Assembly: GCA_963669285.2 (NCBI GenBank)
Contig: CAXXSI010000002.1
Location: forward strand, 1 to 64,000
Direction: 5' to 3'
DNA from: JAWKWH01 sp963669285
Lineage (GTDB): Bacteria; Pseudomonadota; Alphaproteobacteria; Rhizobiales; Rhizobiaceae
DNA: 64,000 nt
Position 1 is the stretch's first letter. Each line of letters begins with the position of its first letter. The notes beneath the pieces were generated by a model, which did no database searches, was not told where the DNA came from, and saw nothing but the letters and a program-made list of their open reading frames with translations. Below, one piece after another: positions 1-8,291 of the stretch. The position numbers and the translations under genes were made by a program.

Positions 1-2
1 CC

Positions 3-473
3 AGGCTGTTCAACGCGTTTGCCCGGATCCCGATCGCTGCCGGAATAGTCAGGGCGATCACGCGCGGCCGGTATCTGCATGTGATGTCATTATTGCTCGA
101 AAATGGGGTTCCGTTGCACGATTCCATGCAACTTGCCGCCAACTCTGCCCCTGTTCAGACGTTTCGCTCGCAACTGGCGGGCGCCCGGCAGGATGTGTCG
201 GGCGGAACGCCCTTGTGGCAGGCGCTGCAAAAATGCCCGGTCTTCACCAACTCGGTAATCTCCCTGGTCAAACTGGGTGAGGAATCCAACAACCTGGCGC
301 CGATAATGGCCCGGGCCGCAGCCATGACGGATGCGCAACTGCAGCGCACAATTTCGCGGTTTTTGACCTTCCTGACACCGGCGATCACGATATTTCTGGG
401 ATTGGTGGTTGGCGCATTGGTCATTTCTGTCATGACCACATTGTTGAGCATAAACGAGATTGCGATCCGATGA
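3..473 (+). CDS. gspF: Type II secretion inner-membrane platform protein GspF (3' part)
   Basis: Only the C-terminal 156 or so residues are in the window; the gene enters from the left edge. GspF is the polytopic inner-membrane platform protein that couples the GspE ATPase to pseudopilus assembly. The visible part contains the second cytoplasmic repeat (LLENGVPLHDSMQLA, then a VISLVKLGEESNNL segment typical of the T2SSF domain), followed by a long terminal hydrophobic helix (TPAITIFLGLVVGALVISVM). Its stop overlaps the gspH start in an ATGA, so it is translationally coupled to the pseudopilin genes downstream. The related type IV pilus PilC is less likely because three pseudopilin genes follow. 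Confidence 0.88.
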   Translation, partial: RLFNAFARIPIAAGIVRAITRGRYLHVMSLLLENGVPLHDSMQLAANSAPVQTFRSQLAGARQDVSGGTPLWQALQKCPVFTNSVISLVKLGEESNNLAPIMARAAAMTDAQLQRTISRFLTFLTPAITIFLGLVVGALVISVMTTLLSINEIAIR

Positions 474-961
474 GGGCGGATACAGCAAATGTCGGGTGTT
501 CGTTGGACCGTGATCGGTCGGACGACGGTTTCACACTCATCGAAGTCGTAGTGACATTGACCATCTTGGCAATGCTCATGACCGGGATGGCCATGAGCAT
601 GGCGCGTCGGGACAACACACCCGCACCCGCTCAAAAGGCCAAGGAGATACAGGCACTGCTCTATCTCGCTCGTTCCGAGGCGATCAGCAAGAGCGCGATG
701 GCAGTAGTGACAGTCGATATCACCGAACGCCGGTTCGACTATGAAGCCGGAGATCCGATCCAACTGCCGACCGGACAGAAACTCAGAATCGTCACCGGCC
801 GGTCGCTGATCAACGACAACGTTGTGAATCTGCTGTTTCTGGCGGACGGAGGCTCATCGGGTGCCGACATCGAAATCACCGACGAACGCGGAAGAAGTGC
901 AATGCTCCGCGTCAATTGGCTGACCGGCCTGCCGTCTCTGGAGGTTGGAAGTTCGCAATGA
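470..961 (+). CDS. gspH: Type II secretion minor pseudopilin GspH
   Basis: A 163-residue protein with a class III prepilin signal: a polar leader of 20 residues ending in Gly, then FTLIEVVVTL, with the +5 Glu (E25) that prepilin peptidase substrates need, and a following hydrophobic helix. The remainder is a short beta-rich globular domain as in GspH/FimT proteins. It is expected to be cleaved by GspO and to sit near the tip of the pseudopilus. Position between gspF and gspI with ATGA overlaps on both sides supports the assignment. Assignment to H rather than another minor pseudopilin rests on gene order and length. Confidence 0.85.
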   Translation: MRADTANVGCSLDRDRSDDGFTLIEVVVTLTILAMLMTGMAMSMARRDNTPAPAQKAKEIQALLYLARSEAISKSAMAVVTVDITERRFDYEAGDPIQLPTGQKLRIVTGRSLINDNVVNLLFLADGGSSGADIEITDERGRSAMLRVNWLTGLPSLEVGSSQ

Positions 962-1343
962 TCGAAGAAGCTCCAAACACGGAGAGCGGTGAGTCTGGTT
1001 TCACATTGCTCGAAACGCTGATCGCCTTTTTGATCCTGTCATTGTCGCTTTCGGTAACGGTGCAAACGATATCGCGCGGCGGTCTGGCATTTCGGCGCGC
1101 TTCGGATATCGAAAATGCAAATCTGATGATGCAGGAGCTGAGCACCCAAGTCGTTGCCACGCTGAAAAGCCCCGGAGAATATTCCGGGAAAACGGATTCC
1201 GGCAGTTGGAAGATAGCCGCCGCCCGGATTGACGACAGTCTTCCCGGCGCGCTGCTTGTTCTGGATATTGAAATCCGGCCCCGGGGGAGGACGGTCCGTT
1301 GTTCGAATTCAAAACCATCGCCACGGGTGGAAACAGCGAATGA
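958..1343 (+). CDS. gspI: Type II secretion minor pseudopilin GspI (frame broken by a 1-base deletion)
   Basis: The start at 958 overlaps the gspH stop (ATGA). The prepilin motif is GFTLLETLIAFL with Gly14/Phe15 and +5 Glu19. Read straight through, the frame loses similarity after residues DIEIRP and runs on to 1500, deep into gspJ. Restoring one base in the C4G5 run at 1279-1287 gives EDGPLFEFKTIATGGNSE and a TGA at 1341-1343 that overlaps the gspJ ATG at 1340, giving a 128-residue protein of normal GspI length and the same ATGA coupling seen at the other junctions. I therefore annotate the restored gene. It is either a sequencing error or a real disruption; GspI, J and K form the tip complex. 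Confidence 0.82.
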
Positions 1344-1933
1344 AAGGCGGGTGGCGACGGAACGAAGGTTTTTTGCTTCTGGAAATGCTGGTAGCGCTTT
1401 CGGTCGTTGCCGTGATGGGTGCGCTGATGAGCGGTTTTCTCGGACAGCTCGGCACGATCAATCGGTTGGAGACGGAAATCGTCAGTCAAACCGAAATTGA
1501 TGCCGCCGCAGCCTATCTGAAACGCACGCTTGAAAACGCCAGACCGGTTCGCAGGCTGGATGCCGAACCGGATGAAAATCCGTTTCTGGTCGGCAGCGAG
1601 ACAAGTATTCAGTTTGCCGCGGTCGCACGGAAAGGACTTCACTCGGTCTCTCTGCGAGATTTTCACATATTTGTCGCCACATCTGACGGATCGAACAGTC
1701 TTGTGCACACTACCGGTCCGAGGCGACTATCAGGCGGAAAACCGGTGTCCCATGGTCGCGCGATTACAATTCTGCGGTTGGTCGAGCGGATCCGCTTTGA
1801 CTATGGCGGTCAGGGCGGATGGAGTGGCAACTGGAAGAAAGATGGAGAATTACCAAAGGCTGTCCGTATTCGAATATTTGTCGAGACAGGCAGTAAAACT
1901 TTGAAATCCGAAGCAATCGCAAGAATTTTGTAA
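1340..1933 (+). CDS. gspJ: Type II secretion minor pseudopilin GspJ
   Basis: A 197-residue protein beginning MKGGWRRNEG then FLLLEMLVAL, a prepilin peptidase site with Gly10 and +5 Glu15, followed by a hydrophobic helix and a beta-rich domain typical of the GspJ family (around 200 residues). The in-frame reading extends further upstream, but the ATG at 1340 is chosen because it is immediately before the pilin leader and overlaps the restored gspI stop. No gspK follows; the next 180 bases are non-coding, so the pseudopilin operon appears to end here and gspK, if present, lies elsewhere. Confidence 0.84.
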   Translation: MKGGWRRNEGFLLLEMLVALSVVAVMGALMSGFLGQLGTINRLETEIVSQTEIDAAAAYLKRTLENARPVRRLDAEPDENPFLVGSETSIQFAAVARKGLHSVSLRDFHIFVATSDGSNSLVHTTGPRRLSGGKPVSHGRAITILRLVERIRFDYGGQGGWSGNWKKDGELPKAVRIRIFVETGSKTLKSEAIARIL

Positions 1934-2111
1934 CATCTATAATTCGCAATAAGACTGACAACTGAAATGAAGGCAGTTACAGTTGTGTGTACGAAACGAA
2001 TAAAATATTAGAAAATTATGAAAGATTGTTGCCGTTGATTGAACTCCCGGCTAGAGTTGACGCAAGGTTCGATTCAGATCGACAAAAAACACGACGCAGG
2101 GGAGAGCAATC
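1934..2111 (+). promoter_or_regulatory. AT-rich intergenic region, probable 5' region of the exported protein gene
   Basis: About 180 bases without a supported gene between gspJ and the first exported protein. It is clearly AT-richer than the gspJ side. The ribosome binding site GGGGAGAG at about 2099-2106 precedes the ATG at 2112. No convincing -35/-10 pair could be picked by eye, so a promoter here is inferred from position only. Confidence 0.35.
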
Positions 2112-2536
2112 ATGAACATATTGATAAGACTAGGTTTGGCCGGTGCGATGGCGATGTCCGCGCACGCGGCAATTGCCAGCGAGAACTCGAAGCAAAGGTT
2201 ACCCTGCGGGGATCTGAGGTCCATGTGAAGCTTGCTGCGGGAGATTCCAACGCAACGCTATCCGTATCGGGTCCAAACGGGTTTTACGTCCGCGCGTTCT
2301 CCGAGTCGGGGTCACCATCCATCGACCTGATCAGATCAGGTGGAACCGCCGACGGATTGTACAGGTACGAGGTGACCGCCGCGTCATCCGAAACCAAGAC
2401 CACCGTCAAACCGATGGACAATGGGCGCGGTGGTGCGGACGACGCGACAGAGAAAGTCGCGGTCTCAACATCAGGCAGCTTCTACGCCAATGGCGGCATT
2501 ATCGCCGACCAGGCCAAAATGATTGAAAAAAACTAA
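2112..2536 (+). CDS. Small exported protein of unknown function (frame broken by a 1-base deletion)
   Basis: The ATG at 2112, with ribosome binding site GGGGAGAG, opens a clear Sec signal peptide (MNILIRLGLAGAMAMSAHAA, likely cleaved after AHA or AIA). That frame stops after 38 codons. Adding one C at about 2186 (AACTCGAA to AACCTCGAA) continues it as ASENLEAKVTLRGSEV and on to the stop at 2536, about 141 residues. The mature part is beta-rich, contains DGLYRYEVTAASSET and ends in a STSGSFYANGGIIAD segment. I do not recognise a named domain. It sits 23 bases upstream of a second exported protein and directly behind type II secretion genes, so the two may act together outside the cell. That is inference. 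Confidence 0.7.
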
Positions 2537-2559
2537 TTCAAAACAAGAGGGATAGGGCA

Positions 2560-3689
2560 ATGAACACGTACAAGAGATTTCTTGCCGGTACGGCTATGGG
2601 CGCCTTGGCACTTGGATTCACGATTGCATCCGATGCACCGGCCAGCGCTCAGGTTTTTAATACCGATGTTATTGTCAAAGGGAGCCTTTGCGTCGGGTTG
2701 GATTGTCCAACAAATCCGTCTTTCGGATTCGACACCGAACGGTTGCAGGAGAACAATCTTCGAATTCACTTCGATGATACAAGTACCAGCGCCAGTTTCC
2801 CCAGCAATGACTGGCGGATTGTGGTCAATGATTCGTCAAATGGCGGCGGCAATTACTTTGCGGTTGAGGATTCAACGGCCGGGCGTCAGGTGTTCAGGAT
2901 CGAAGCCGGCGCCATCGTCAACTCGCTTTATGTCGACTCCGAAGGCGATGTCGTATCGGCACTTCGAATCCGGTAGTCGAACTGCACGCGGTCGACGGCA
3001 ACACGCCGACGGTTCGCCTGGAACAGAACGGCTCCTCGGGCTTTACCCCGCAGACCTGGGACCTTGCCGGCAATGAAGCCAACTTCTTCATTCGCGACGT
3101 GACAAACGGCAGCAAATTGCCGATCCAGATTAAACCTGGTGCACCGACCGCCAGCTTGTTTATCGCCGCCGATGGCGATATTCAGTTTCTCGGCTCAAAC
3201 ACTTCGAAAGAGGTGATTATCAGATCGACAGCGGGCGCCGGAAACTACGGAGAGATCAAATTCCAGCGAGGGGTGGCGGACGCATTCAGCTTTGGAATTG
3301 ACAACAGCAGTTTCTACATTTTCGACTACGATGCGGCGGTGAACGACTACATAGTGAACGTGGCCAATACAACAGGTCTGATGACGGTCCAAAAGGGATT
3401 GACCGTGAATGGCGGATTGACCGTGAATGGTGGATGTACTGGTTGCGATGCAGTATTTCAGGAAGACTGGCCGCTGGAGACAATCGAAGAGCATGCTCAA
3501 TCGATGTACGAAAACAGTTACCTGCCCGGTGTTGGTCCGACTCCTGAGGGGCAGACCACGATAGATGTCTTCCAGAAAGTTACCGGCATTCTGCAGGAAC
3601 TGGAAAAGGCCCACATCTACATCGCACAATTGAATGAGACCATTGGCGAGTTGAATGGTCGAATCGACTATTTGGAAACGACAAAGTAG
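2560..3689 (+). CDS. Exported fibre-like repeat protein with C-terminal coiled coil (frame broken by a 1-base deletion)
   Basis: Begins with a signal peptide (MNTYKRFLAGTAMGALAL, AxA site near ASAQ). The first frame ends at 2976, but one missing G near 2953 restores GDVGIGTSNPVVELHAVDGN and joins it to the frame that runs to 3689, about 376 residues. The body has at least two similar beta blocks, each of the form W-x-(I/L)-x2-N-(D/E)...F-x-(V/I)-(E/R)-D...(L/S)-(Y/F)-(V/I)-(D/A)-x-(E/D)-G-D, as in tail-fibre or endosialidase-chaperone-type proteins. Then come tandem LTVNGG repeats, a CTGC cysteine pair, and an EEHAQSMYENSYLPGVGP segment leading into a terminal coiled coil (ILQELEKAHIYIAQLNE). 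No catalytic S74 chaperone domain is visible. Possibly a type II secretion substrate or surface fibre. Confidence 0.68.
3399..3434 (+). repeat. 18-bp tandem repeat, two units
   Basis: The unit ATTGACCGTGAATGGCGG occurs twice in tandem inside the fibre-like gene, the second copy with one change. It encodes the duplicated LTVNGG turn. This is an in-frame repeat that could expand or contract without disrupting the protein. Confidence 0.75.
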
Positions 3690-3717
3690 GCACATAGCTC
3701 TTAGAACGTTTTTTGAG

Positions 3718-3750
3718 ACAGGCGCTCACAATGAGCGCCTGTTTCTGTTT
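3718..3750 (+). terminator. Rho-independent terminator after the exported-protein pair
   Basis: A perfect 11-bp stem (ACAGGCGCTCA, 3-base loop CAA, TGAGCGCCTGT) followed by TTCTGTTT. It lies 29 bases past the stop of the fibre-like gene and isolates it from the glycosyltransferase cassette that follows. Confidence 0.85.
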
Positions 3751-3797
3751 GATTGTTGGCAAAACGACGGATAACCAATCCAGGTGGTGCCGGTTGT

Positions 3798-4978
3798 ATG
3801 GTGCTTGCGGATTTACTTGACGAGCGCCAGCTTGTTGAACTTTTATCGTCGATGGGACACTCCTTCATGTATGAGTTTCTTGACCGTTTCAAACAGTTGG
3901 TTGGCGGTATCAGCCGACAATCCGGGTTAACAAAATTCGATCAAGAAGAAGGTGTCATACCGAAACTGGAGTTCCGCGTACCCATAAGCCCAACACGGTC
4001 AAATATGCTTTCACTGCATTATTTGCTCGAATCCATTCAGGTCTTTGGTGGCCCCATTGCCCGAAACGCCCGCTGTATTGCATCCGTGGGGGCAGACGAG
4101 CCGTATCGGGATCTGAAGGCCGAATATGAATGGACCAACCAATATCCGGTCGATTTCCACTGGGTCGATCATGAAGAGTTTCGGCAATGGAGCTATGATG
4201 CGACGGCTTTGATCGGTTCCGGATCAGTTCCGACGCAGATATCATTGCCCTTATCGACGCCGATCTGATTGTCGCTGGCTGCCTAGATGAAATAGTCGAA
4301 GAATCTTACCGAAAACAACAAGTGCTTGGTACGATTGCGCACGTATCGCCGTTCGGATTCAAGCAAATTGGAGGGGCAAGCTCGGATTGGTGGGCCAAAA
4401 TGTATCAATCCGCCGGAATAGCAATGCCGACCCTTAACCATCAATACACAGGTTGGGGCCTGAACTGGGATGAGATATTTCCGCAAATGTCTATTCTATC
4501 AAACGATCCCGATCATCGTTTCGCGCCGCCCTATTTCAATTATGGAGTAATTTTCGGACCGCGGACCAGTATCGAAACGATAGGGTGCACATTCATAGAT
4601 GAGTTGGAGGCCGTAGTCCGAGTTCATGACGGTGTCTACAGAAGCCAGATTGCCAACTGCTTGGCATTTGAGAGGCATGGGATTCGATGTGCCGAGATGT
4701 CAGTCAACTATAATTTTCCCCTGAATTTGCCGGGTGACGCGTACCGCGCACTTAATCCGGACCCAAGCGGTAAAGATCGATATTCGGACATTCGTATATT
4801 TCATTACATTGGCGGGCGGATGCACTTCGAAAACACAGATACGATCGAAGAATTATTAGCGCGCTCAGACCTTGACGGCGCTTGGCCGGCGTTCCAGGGA
4901 AAGTTGGGTATCGTTCACGATCGAATAAAGACAAACAGCCGGTCCTCACTCGCAAGCGGTTCCACAGGTGCAGATTGA
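3798..4978 (+). CDS. GT-A-type glycosyltransferase-like protein (frame broken by a 1-base deletion)
   Basis: Two frames join into one protein of about 394 residues when one G is restored near 4211 (GCTTTGATCGG to GCTTTGGATCGG), which gives TALDRFRISSDADIIALIDADLIVAG. The DAD within a hydrophobic strand is a plausible DxD metal/nucleotide-sugar site of a GT-A fold. Downstream, IAHVSPF, a TGWGLNWDE segment and a conserved FNYGVIFGPR are consistent with a glycosyltransferase, although I cannot assign a CAZy family. The ATG at 3798 is chosen because AGGTGG lies 10 bases before it; an upstream TTG at 3753 is possible. It is followed within 50 bases by an aminotransferase, suggesting a cassette that builds or decorates a surface glycan. 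The sugar donor is unknown. Confidence 0.65.
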
Positions 4979-5022
4979 CCGGCAGATGGTATGCCTTAGA
5001 AGCTGAATTGGGTTGTATTTTG

Positions 5023-6234
5023 TTGGACACGCACAAGAATACCGAAAACATTTGCGCATCTCTCGCGATCTTTGGCGGAAAACCGGCATTTTCTGAACCA
5101 TTACATGTCAACAAACCGAATGTTGGAGATCGACTGCGTTCGATAAGTATGTCGACAAAATCTGGGAGAGCAGGTGGTTTACCAACAATGGACCGCTGGC
5201 TAACAGGCTGGAGAACGACCTAAAAACGTTTCTCGGCGTCAAGCACTGTGTTGCCATGTCAAGCGGCACGTTGGCAATCGAAGTGTTGTTCAGGGCGCTG
5301 GATCTGAGTGGTGAAGTGATCATCCCCTCATATACCTTCATATCGACCGCGCACGTTGTCCGATCGCTTGGATTGGATCCGGTATTTTGCGACGTGGATA
5401 TTCAAACCTGGAACCTTGATCCTGTAGCATGCGAACAATTGGTGACAGACAGAACTGTCGCGATTATCCCGACCCATTTATGGGGCCGGCCTTGCGAGAT
5501 CGAAACACTCCAACATATTGCTGATCAGCACGGTCTTCGATTGATATTCGACGCGGCACATGCGTTTGGCTGCACCACAAAAACCGGTTGATTGGTGGAT
5601 TTGGTGACGCGGAGGTGTTCAGTTTCCAAGCCAACAAGCTATTTCATTGTGGCGAAGGCGGTGCCGTAACCACCGACGACGATCGTCTCGCCGAAAAGCT
5701 GCGTTCCATAAGGAATTTCGGATTTACCGGATTGATCAGGTCGAATATATCGGAACGAATGCCAAATTGTCGGAGATAGCGGCGGCGCTCGGTCTGGTAA
5801 ATCTCGATGCATTCGAACATCACATGAAACGTGCGAAGCAAAACTACGAGATCTATCGTGTAAATCTGGAGAACGTGGATGGTGTTGCGTTGGAACTGTT
5901 CGATGAATCAGAGCGAAACAACTATCAGTACGCCGTTTTGCAAATTGATCCTGAAATCGCATTGTCGCGCGACGAACTTGTTGAGATTCTTTGCGCAGAA
6001 AACGTGCTTGCAAGGCGTTATTTTTATCCTGGTTGCCACCTCATGGAGCCCTATCGGTCCAGAATGCCAACGGCTGGTAATTCTTTGCCGCGGACAAGCG
6101 AATTGACAAGTCGCGTTTTGGTTTTGCCTGCGGGATCGAGTATTACAGGCGAACAAATAAATAGAGTATGCTCCCTAATCAAATTTATTTTTAGAAAAGC
6201 AAATATAATTTCCGAAAAATATAGAAAAATGTAA
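5023..6234 (+). CDS. DegT/DnrJ/EryC1/StrS family aminotransferase (frame broken at three places)
   Basis: PLP-dependent sugar aminotransferase of the DegT family, which makes amino- or imino-sugars from nucleotide ketosugars. Four reading segments join into one protein if single bases are restored near 5138 (TT to TTT), in the A-run at 5579-5583, and near 5733 (TT to TTT). The restored protein shows the N-terminal GGKPAF motif, WFTNNGPLANRLEN, the substrate loop SSGTLAIEVL, FDAAHAFGC with the PLP-binding Asp, and SFQANKLFHCGEGGA with the internal-aldimine Lys. All three changes are deletions in homopolymers. The start is uncertain: no ATG in frame, and TTG at 5020 or 5023 is my best guess. 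Length is slightly over 400 residues, normal for the family. Confidence 0.75.
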
Positions 6235-6307
6235 CAATATAACAATACTACAAATATAAATAAAATGAAGGATGGGCAAATCGAACAAGTAATATGGGAA
6301 TTGAAAT
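6235..6307 (+). other. Very AT-rich spacer before the methyltransferase
   Basis: Runs of A and T with little G+C separate the aminotransferase from the methyltransferase. The GTG at 6308 is preceded by GGGAA. The base composition contrasts with the GC-rich genes from 8.3 kb on and is consistent with a transferred cassette. Confidence 0.5.
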
Positions 6308-7003
6308 GTGAGTTATTTGGTACAATATTATAACAAGCGGGCCGCTGATGTCGATAGATCAGATTATCTGAAGCAGGTAGGCCATACAGAACGCGGATTA
6401 TCGATCTCGAAATCTCAATTCGAAAACATGTTAGCGCAGATCTGCACTCTGTTGTCCCTTCACCCGGAAGATAACCTGCTCGATCTATGTTGCGGAAACG
6501 GTTTCATAACCAAACGATTGGCCACAAAAGTCGATAGCGTAATCGGTGCTGATTTTTCAACTGGATTGATTGGGGTTGCCAAGCAGGATCACCATGCCGA
6601 GAACATAAGGTATCTGGTCATGAATGCACTTGAATTGGAGCGACTTGAGGATATGCATACCGCAAAATTCTCAAAGGTGCTGATGCAAGGAGCGCTACAG
6701 CATTTTCAGGTCCCCGATCTGCAACCGCTCCTGGAGAAGATATTTCGCCAGTCCGTCGAAAATCCGGTCGTTCTTCTCGGATTTGTTCCTGATAAGGACA
6801 AGAGGGAGAGCTTCTATGACACACCGAAGCGAAAAGTAACATCGCTAGTCAGACGGGCGGTGGGCTGTGACGTTTTGGGAACCTGGTGGGAAAAAGGCCA
6901 GATTGTGGACATATGCGATCGGATAGGTCGCAGGTGTGTTTTCCATGACGTGGTCAGCGACCTTGACGCCAGTCGCTATCGTTTCAATGTGACAATCAGT
7001 TAG
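6308..7003 (+). CDS. Class I SAM-dependent methyltransferase
   Basis: A 231-residue protein with the SAM-binding motif I LLDLCCGNGFITKRLA at about residues 57-72, a motif II-like acidic region (VIGADFSTGLI) and a YLVMNALEL segment as in Methyltransf_25/11 domains. The substrate cannot be told from sequence. It stands between a sugar aminotransferase and an acyltransferase, so an O-, N- or C-methylation of the same sugar or glycan is a reasonable inference. The GTG at 6308 is the only start that keeps the full Rossmann fold; an ATG two bases upstream is out of frame and closes at once. Intact, unlike its two upstream neighbours. Confidence 0.78.
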   Translation: MSYLVQYYNKRAADVDRSDYLKQVGHTERGLSISKSQFENMLAQICTLLSLHPEDNLLDLCCGNGFITKRLATKVDSVIGADFSTGLIGVAKQDHHAENIRYLVMNALELERLEDMHTAKFSKVLMQGALQHFQVPDLQPLLEKIFRQSVENPVVLLGFVPDKDKRESFYDTPKRKVTSLVRRAVGCDVLGTWWEKGQIVDICDRIGRRCVFHDVVSDLDASRYRFNVTIS

Positions 7004-7013
7004 TGCTGATCAA

Positions 7014-7949
7014 ATGGATAGCCCGGGATACCTTTCAGCAGATTACGGCCGGTCATTTAGTGCGTTTGGTGAAATCGTAACACTCCCGCATAGCGGACTT
7101 CAGCTGATCAAACGCGGCGCGGGCAATGGCTATTTCGACCTGAGTGGCGTTTACCCGTTTTCTATGTGCCGTGACTGGCGTAAACTTGCGGACGACAGAG
7201 GTTTTTTGGAGGACACCGGAGCTGTTGCCGTTGTGTTGGTTGGTGATCCATTTGCAACACCAATTATTCGCGACGTGTGTAGCGGTTGGACGGTCAACCA
7301 GAGATTCAAAACTCATTGTGTGGTGGAGCTGTCTGCTGACTGGCGTTCGATGCGAAGAAAAAGGCTTCGAACATACGCAAACAGCAGTCTGAGATTGCAA
7401 ACGGTAGAATTGGTTGCCGATTGTCGTGAATACAGCAAGATGTTGTGGGAACTGTACCAGAACACGATTAGAAGACACAACGTATCCGGCATACAGCGTT
7501 TGTCCCAATCCGTCATCGCGCAACAGCTCGAGATTCCCGGTGTCAACCTATTTGTGGCCAGCGATGACACCGAAACTACGGGGGCACTGATGGCTTTTCG
7601 GCATGGAGAAACCGCCAACTTCCATCTGCTGTTTCTGACGGATCGCGCATATAAGCTGAAAACCAGTTATGCGCTGATTCAGACTATGCTGGAAGAATTT
7701 GAGAATCAGGGAATAAGGTACGTAAATCTTGGCGGAGCGGCTGGCCCGGATGATAAAACGACGGATGGCTTGTTCCGCTTCAAAAGTGGTTGGACTAGGG
7801 ATTTCCGGCAGTCCGTATTGTGCGGGAACATTCTCGATCAGAAAGCTTACTTTAAGCTTACCGAAAAAAATACTTCGGGTAGGCTCGCGTATTTCCCGGC
7901 GTACAGAGCCCTCCCCGTTAACAATGATAGCGTCAAAGGATTATCTTAG
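7014..7949 (+). CDS. GNAT/FemAB-like acyltransferase
   Basis: A 311-residue protein. The N-terminal half carries a degenerate acyltransferase lobe. The C-terminal half has LFVASDDTETTGALMAFRHGETANFHLLFLT, then YALIQTMLEEFENQGIRYVNLGGA and GLFRFKSGWTRDF, matching the second lobe of FemAB/BioF2-like (Acetyltransf_6) proteins that transfer acyl or aminoacyl groups, often in polysaccharide or peptidoglycan-precursor clusters. It starts 11 bases after the methyltransferase stop, so the two are probably co-transcribed. With the glycosyltransferase and aminotransferase it forms a four-gene cassette; N-acylation of the amino sugar is a natural hypothesis. Confidence 0.72.
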   Translation: MDSPGYLSADYGRSFSAFGEIVTLPHSGLQLIKRGAGNGYFDLSGVYPFSMCRDWRKLADDRGFLEDTGAVAVVLVGDPFATPIIRDVCSGWTVNQRFKTHCVVELSADWRSMRRKRLRTYANSSLRLQTVELVADCREYSKMLWELYQNTIRRHNVSGIQRLSQSVIAQQLEIPGVNLFVASDDTETTGALMAFRHGETANFHLLFLTDRAYKLKTSYALIQTMLEEFENQGIRYVNLGGAAGPDDKTTDGLFRFKSGWTRDFRQSVLCGNILDQKAYFKLTEKNTSGRLAYFPAYRALPVNNDSVKGLS

Positions 7950-8054
7950 CGCGGATTTATCTGCCGTGAGTAAAGTGCGCGATACCGTCGGTCCGCTCTG
8001 TTAGCAAACCTGTTTTCAACCGGTGTAAGCTAGAGTTTCGCTTGATTGTTTTTC

Positions 8055-8131
8055 TGGTCGGAGTGGCAGGATTTGAACCTGCGACCCCCTCGTCCCGAAC
8101 GAGGTGCGCTACCAGGCTGCGCTACACTCCG
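8055..8131 (-). tRNA. tRNA-Pro (anticodon CGG)
   Basis: On the minus strand the acceptor stem CGGAGTG pairs with CACTCCG, the D-arm contains AGCGCAGCCTGGTAGCGC, the anticodon arm is CTCGT-TCGGGAC-GAG with anticodon CGG, and the T-arm carries GGTTCAAATCC. CCA is encoded at 8057-8055. Folded by eye; 77 nt including CCA. It lies at the end of the AT-rich cassette, a common integration position, but no attachment repeat was found. Confidence 0.95.
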
Positions 8132-8291
8132 TGACCAACCCGCGGGCTTATAGCGCTCGCCATTGCCCGCCGCAAGCGGCAAAACCGCTCAATCCGTCTT
8201 CTTTCGAGCGTAATTGCAGGCAATCCGTTATTAATCTCATCCAGCTATTTTCGATTCGCCACCCCGAACAACAATTGAAGGTTATCGGCCA

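Noticed and set aside
1344..1500. Extension of gspI to 1500
   Set aside because: This reading overlaps gspJ and loses GspI similarity after the G-run; the alternative frame restores normal length and an ATGA overlap.
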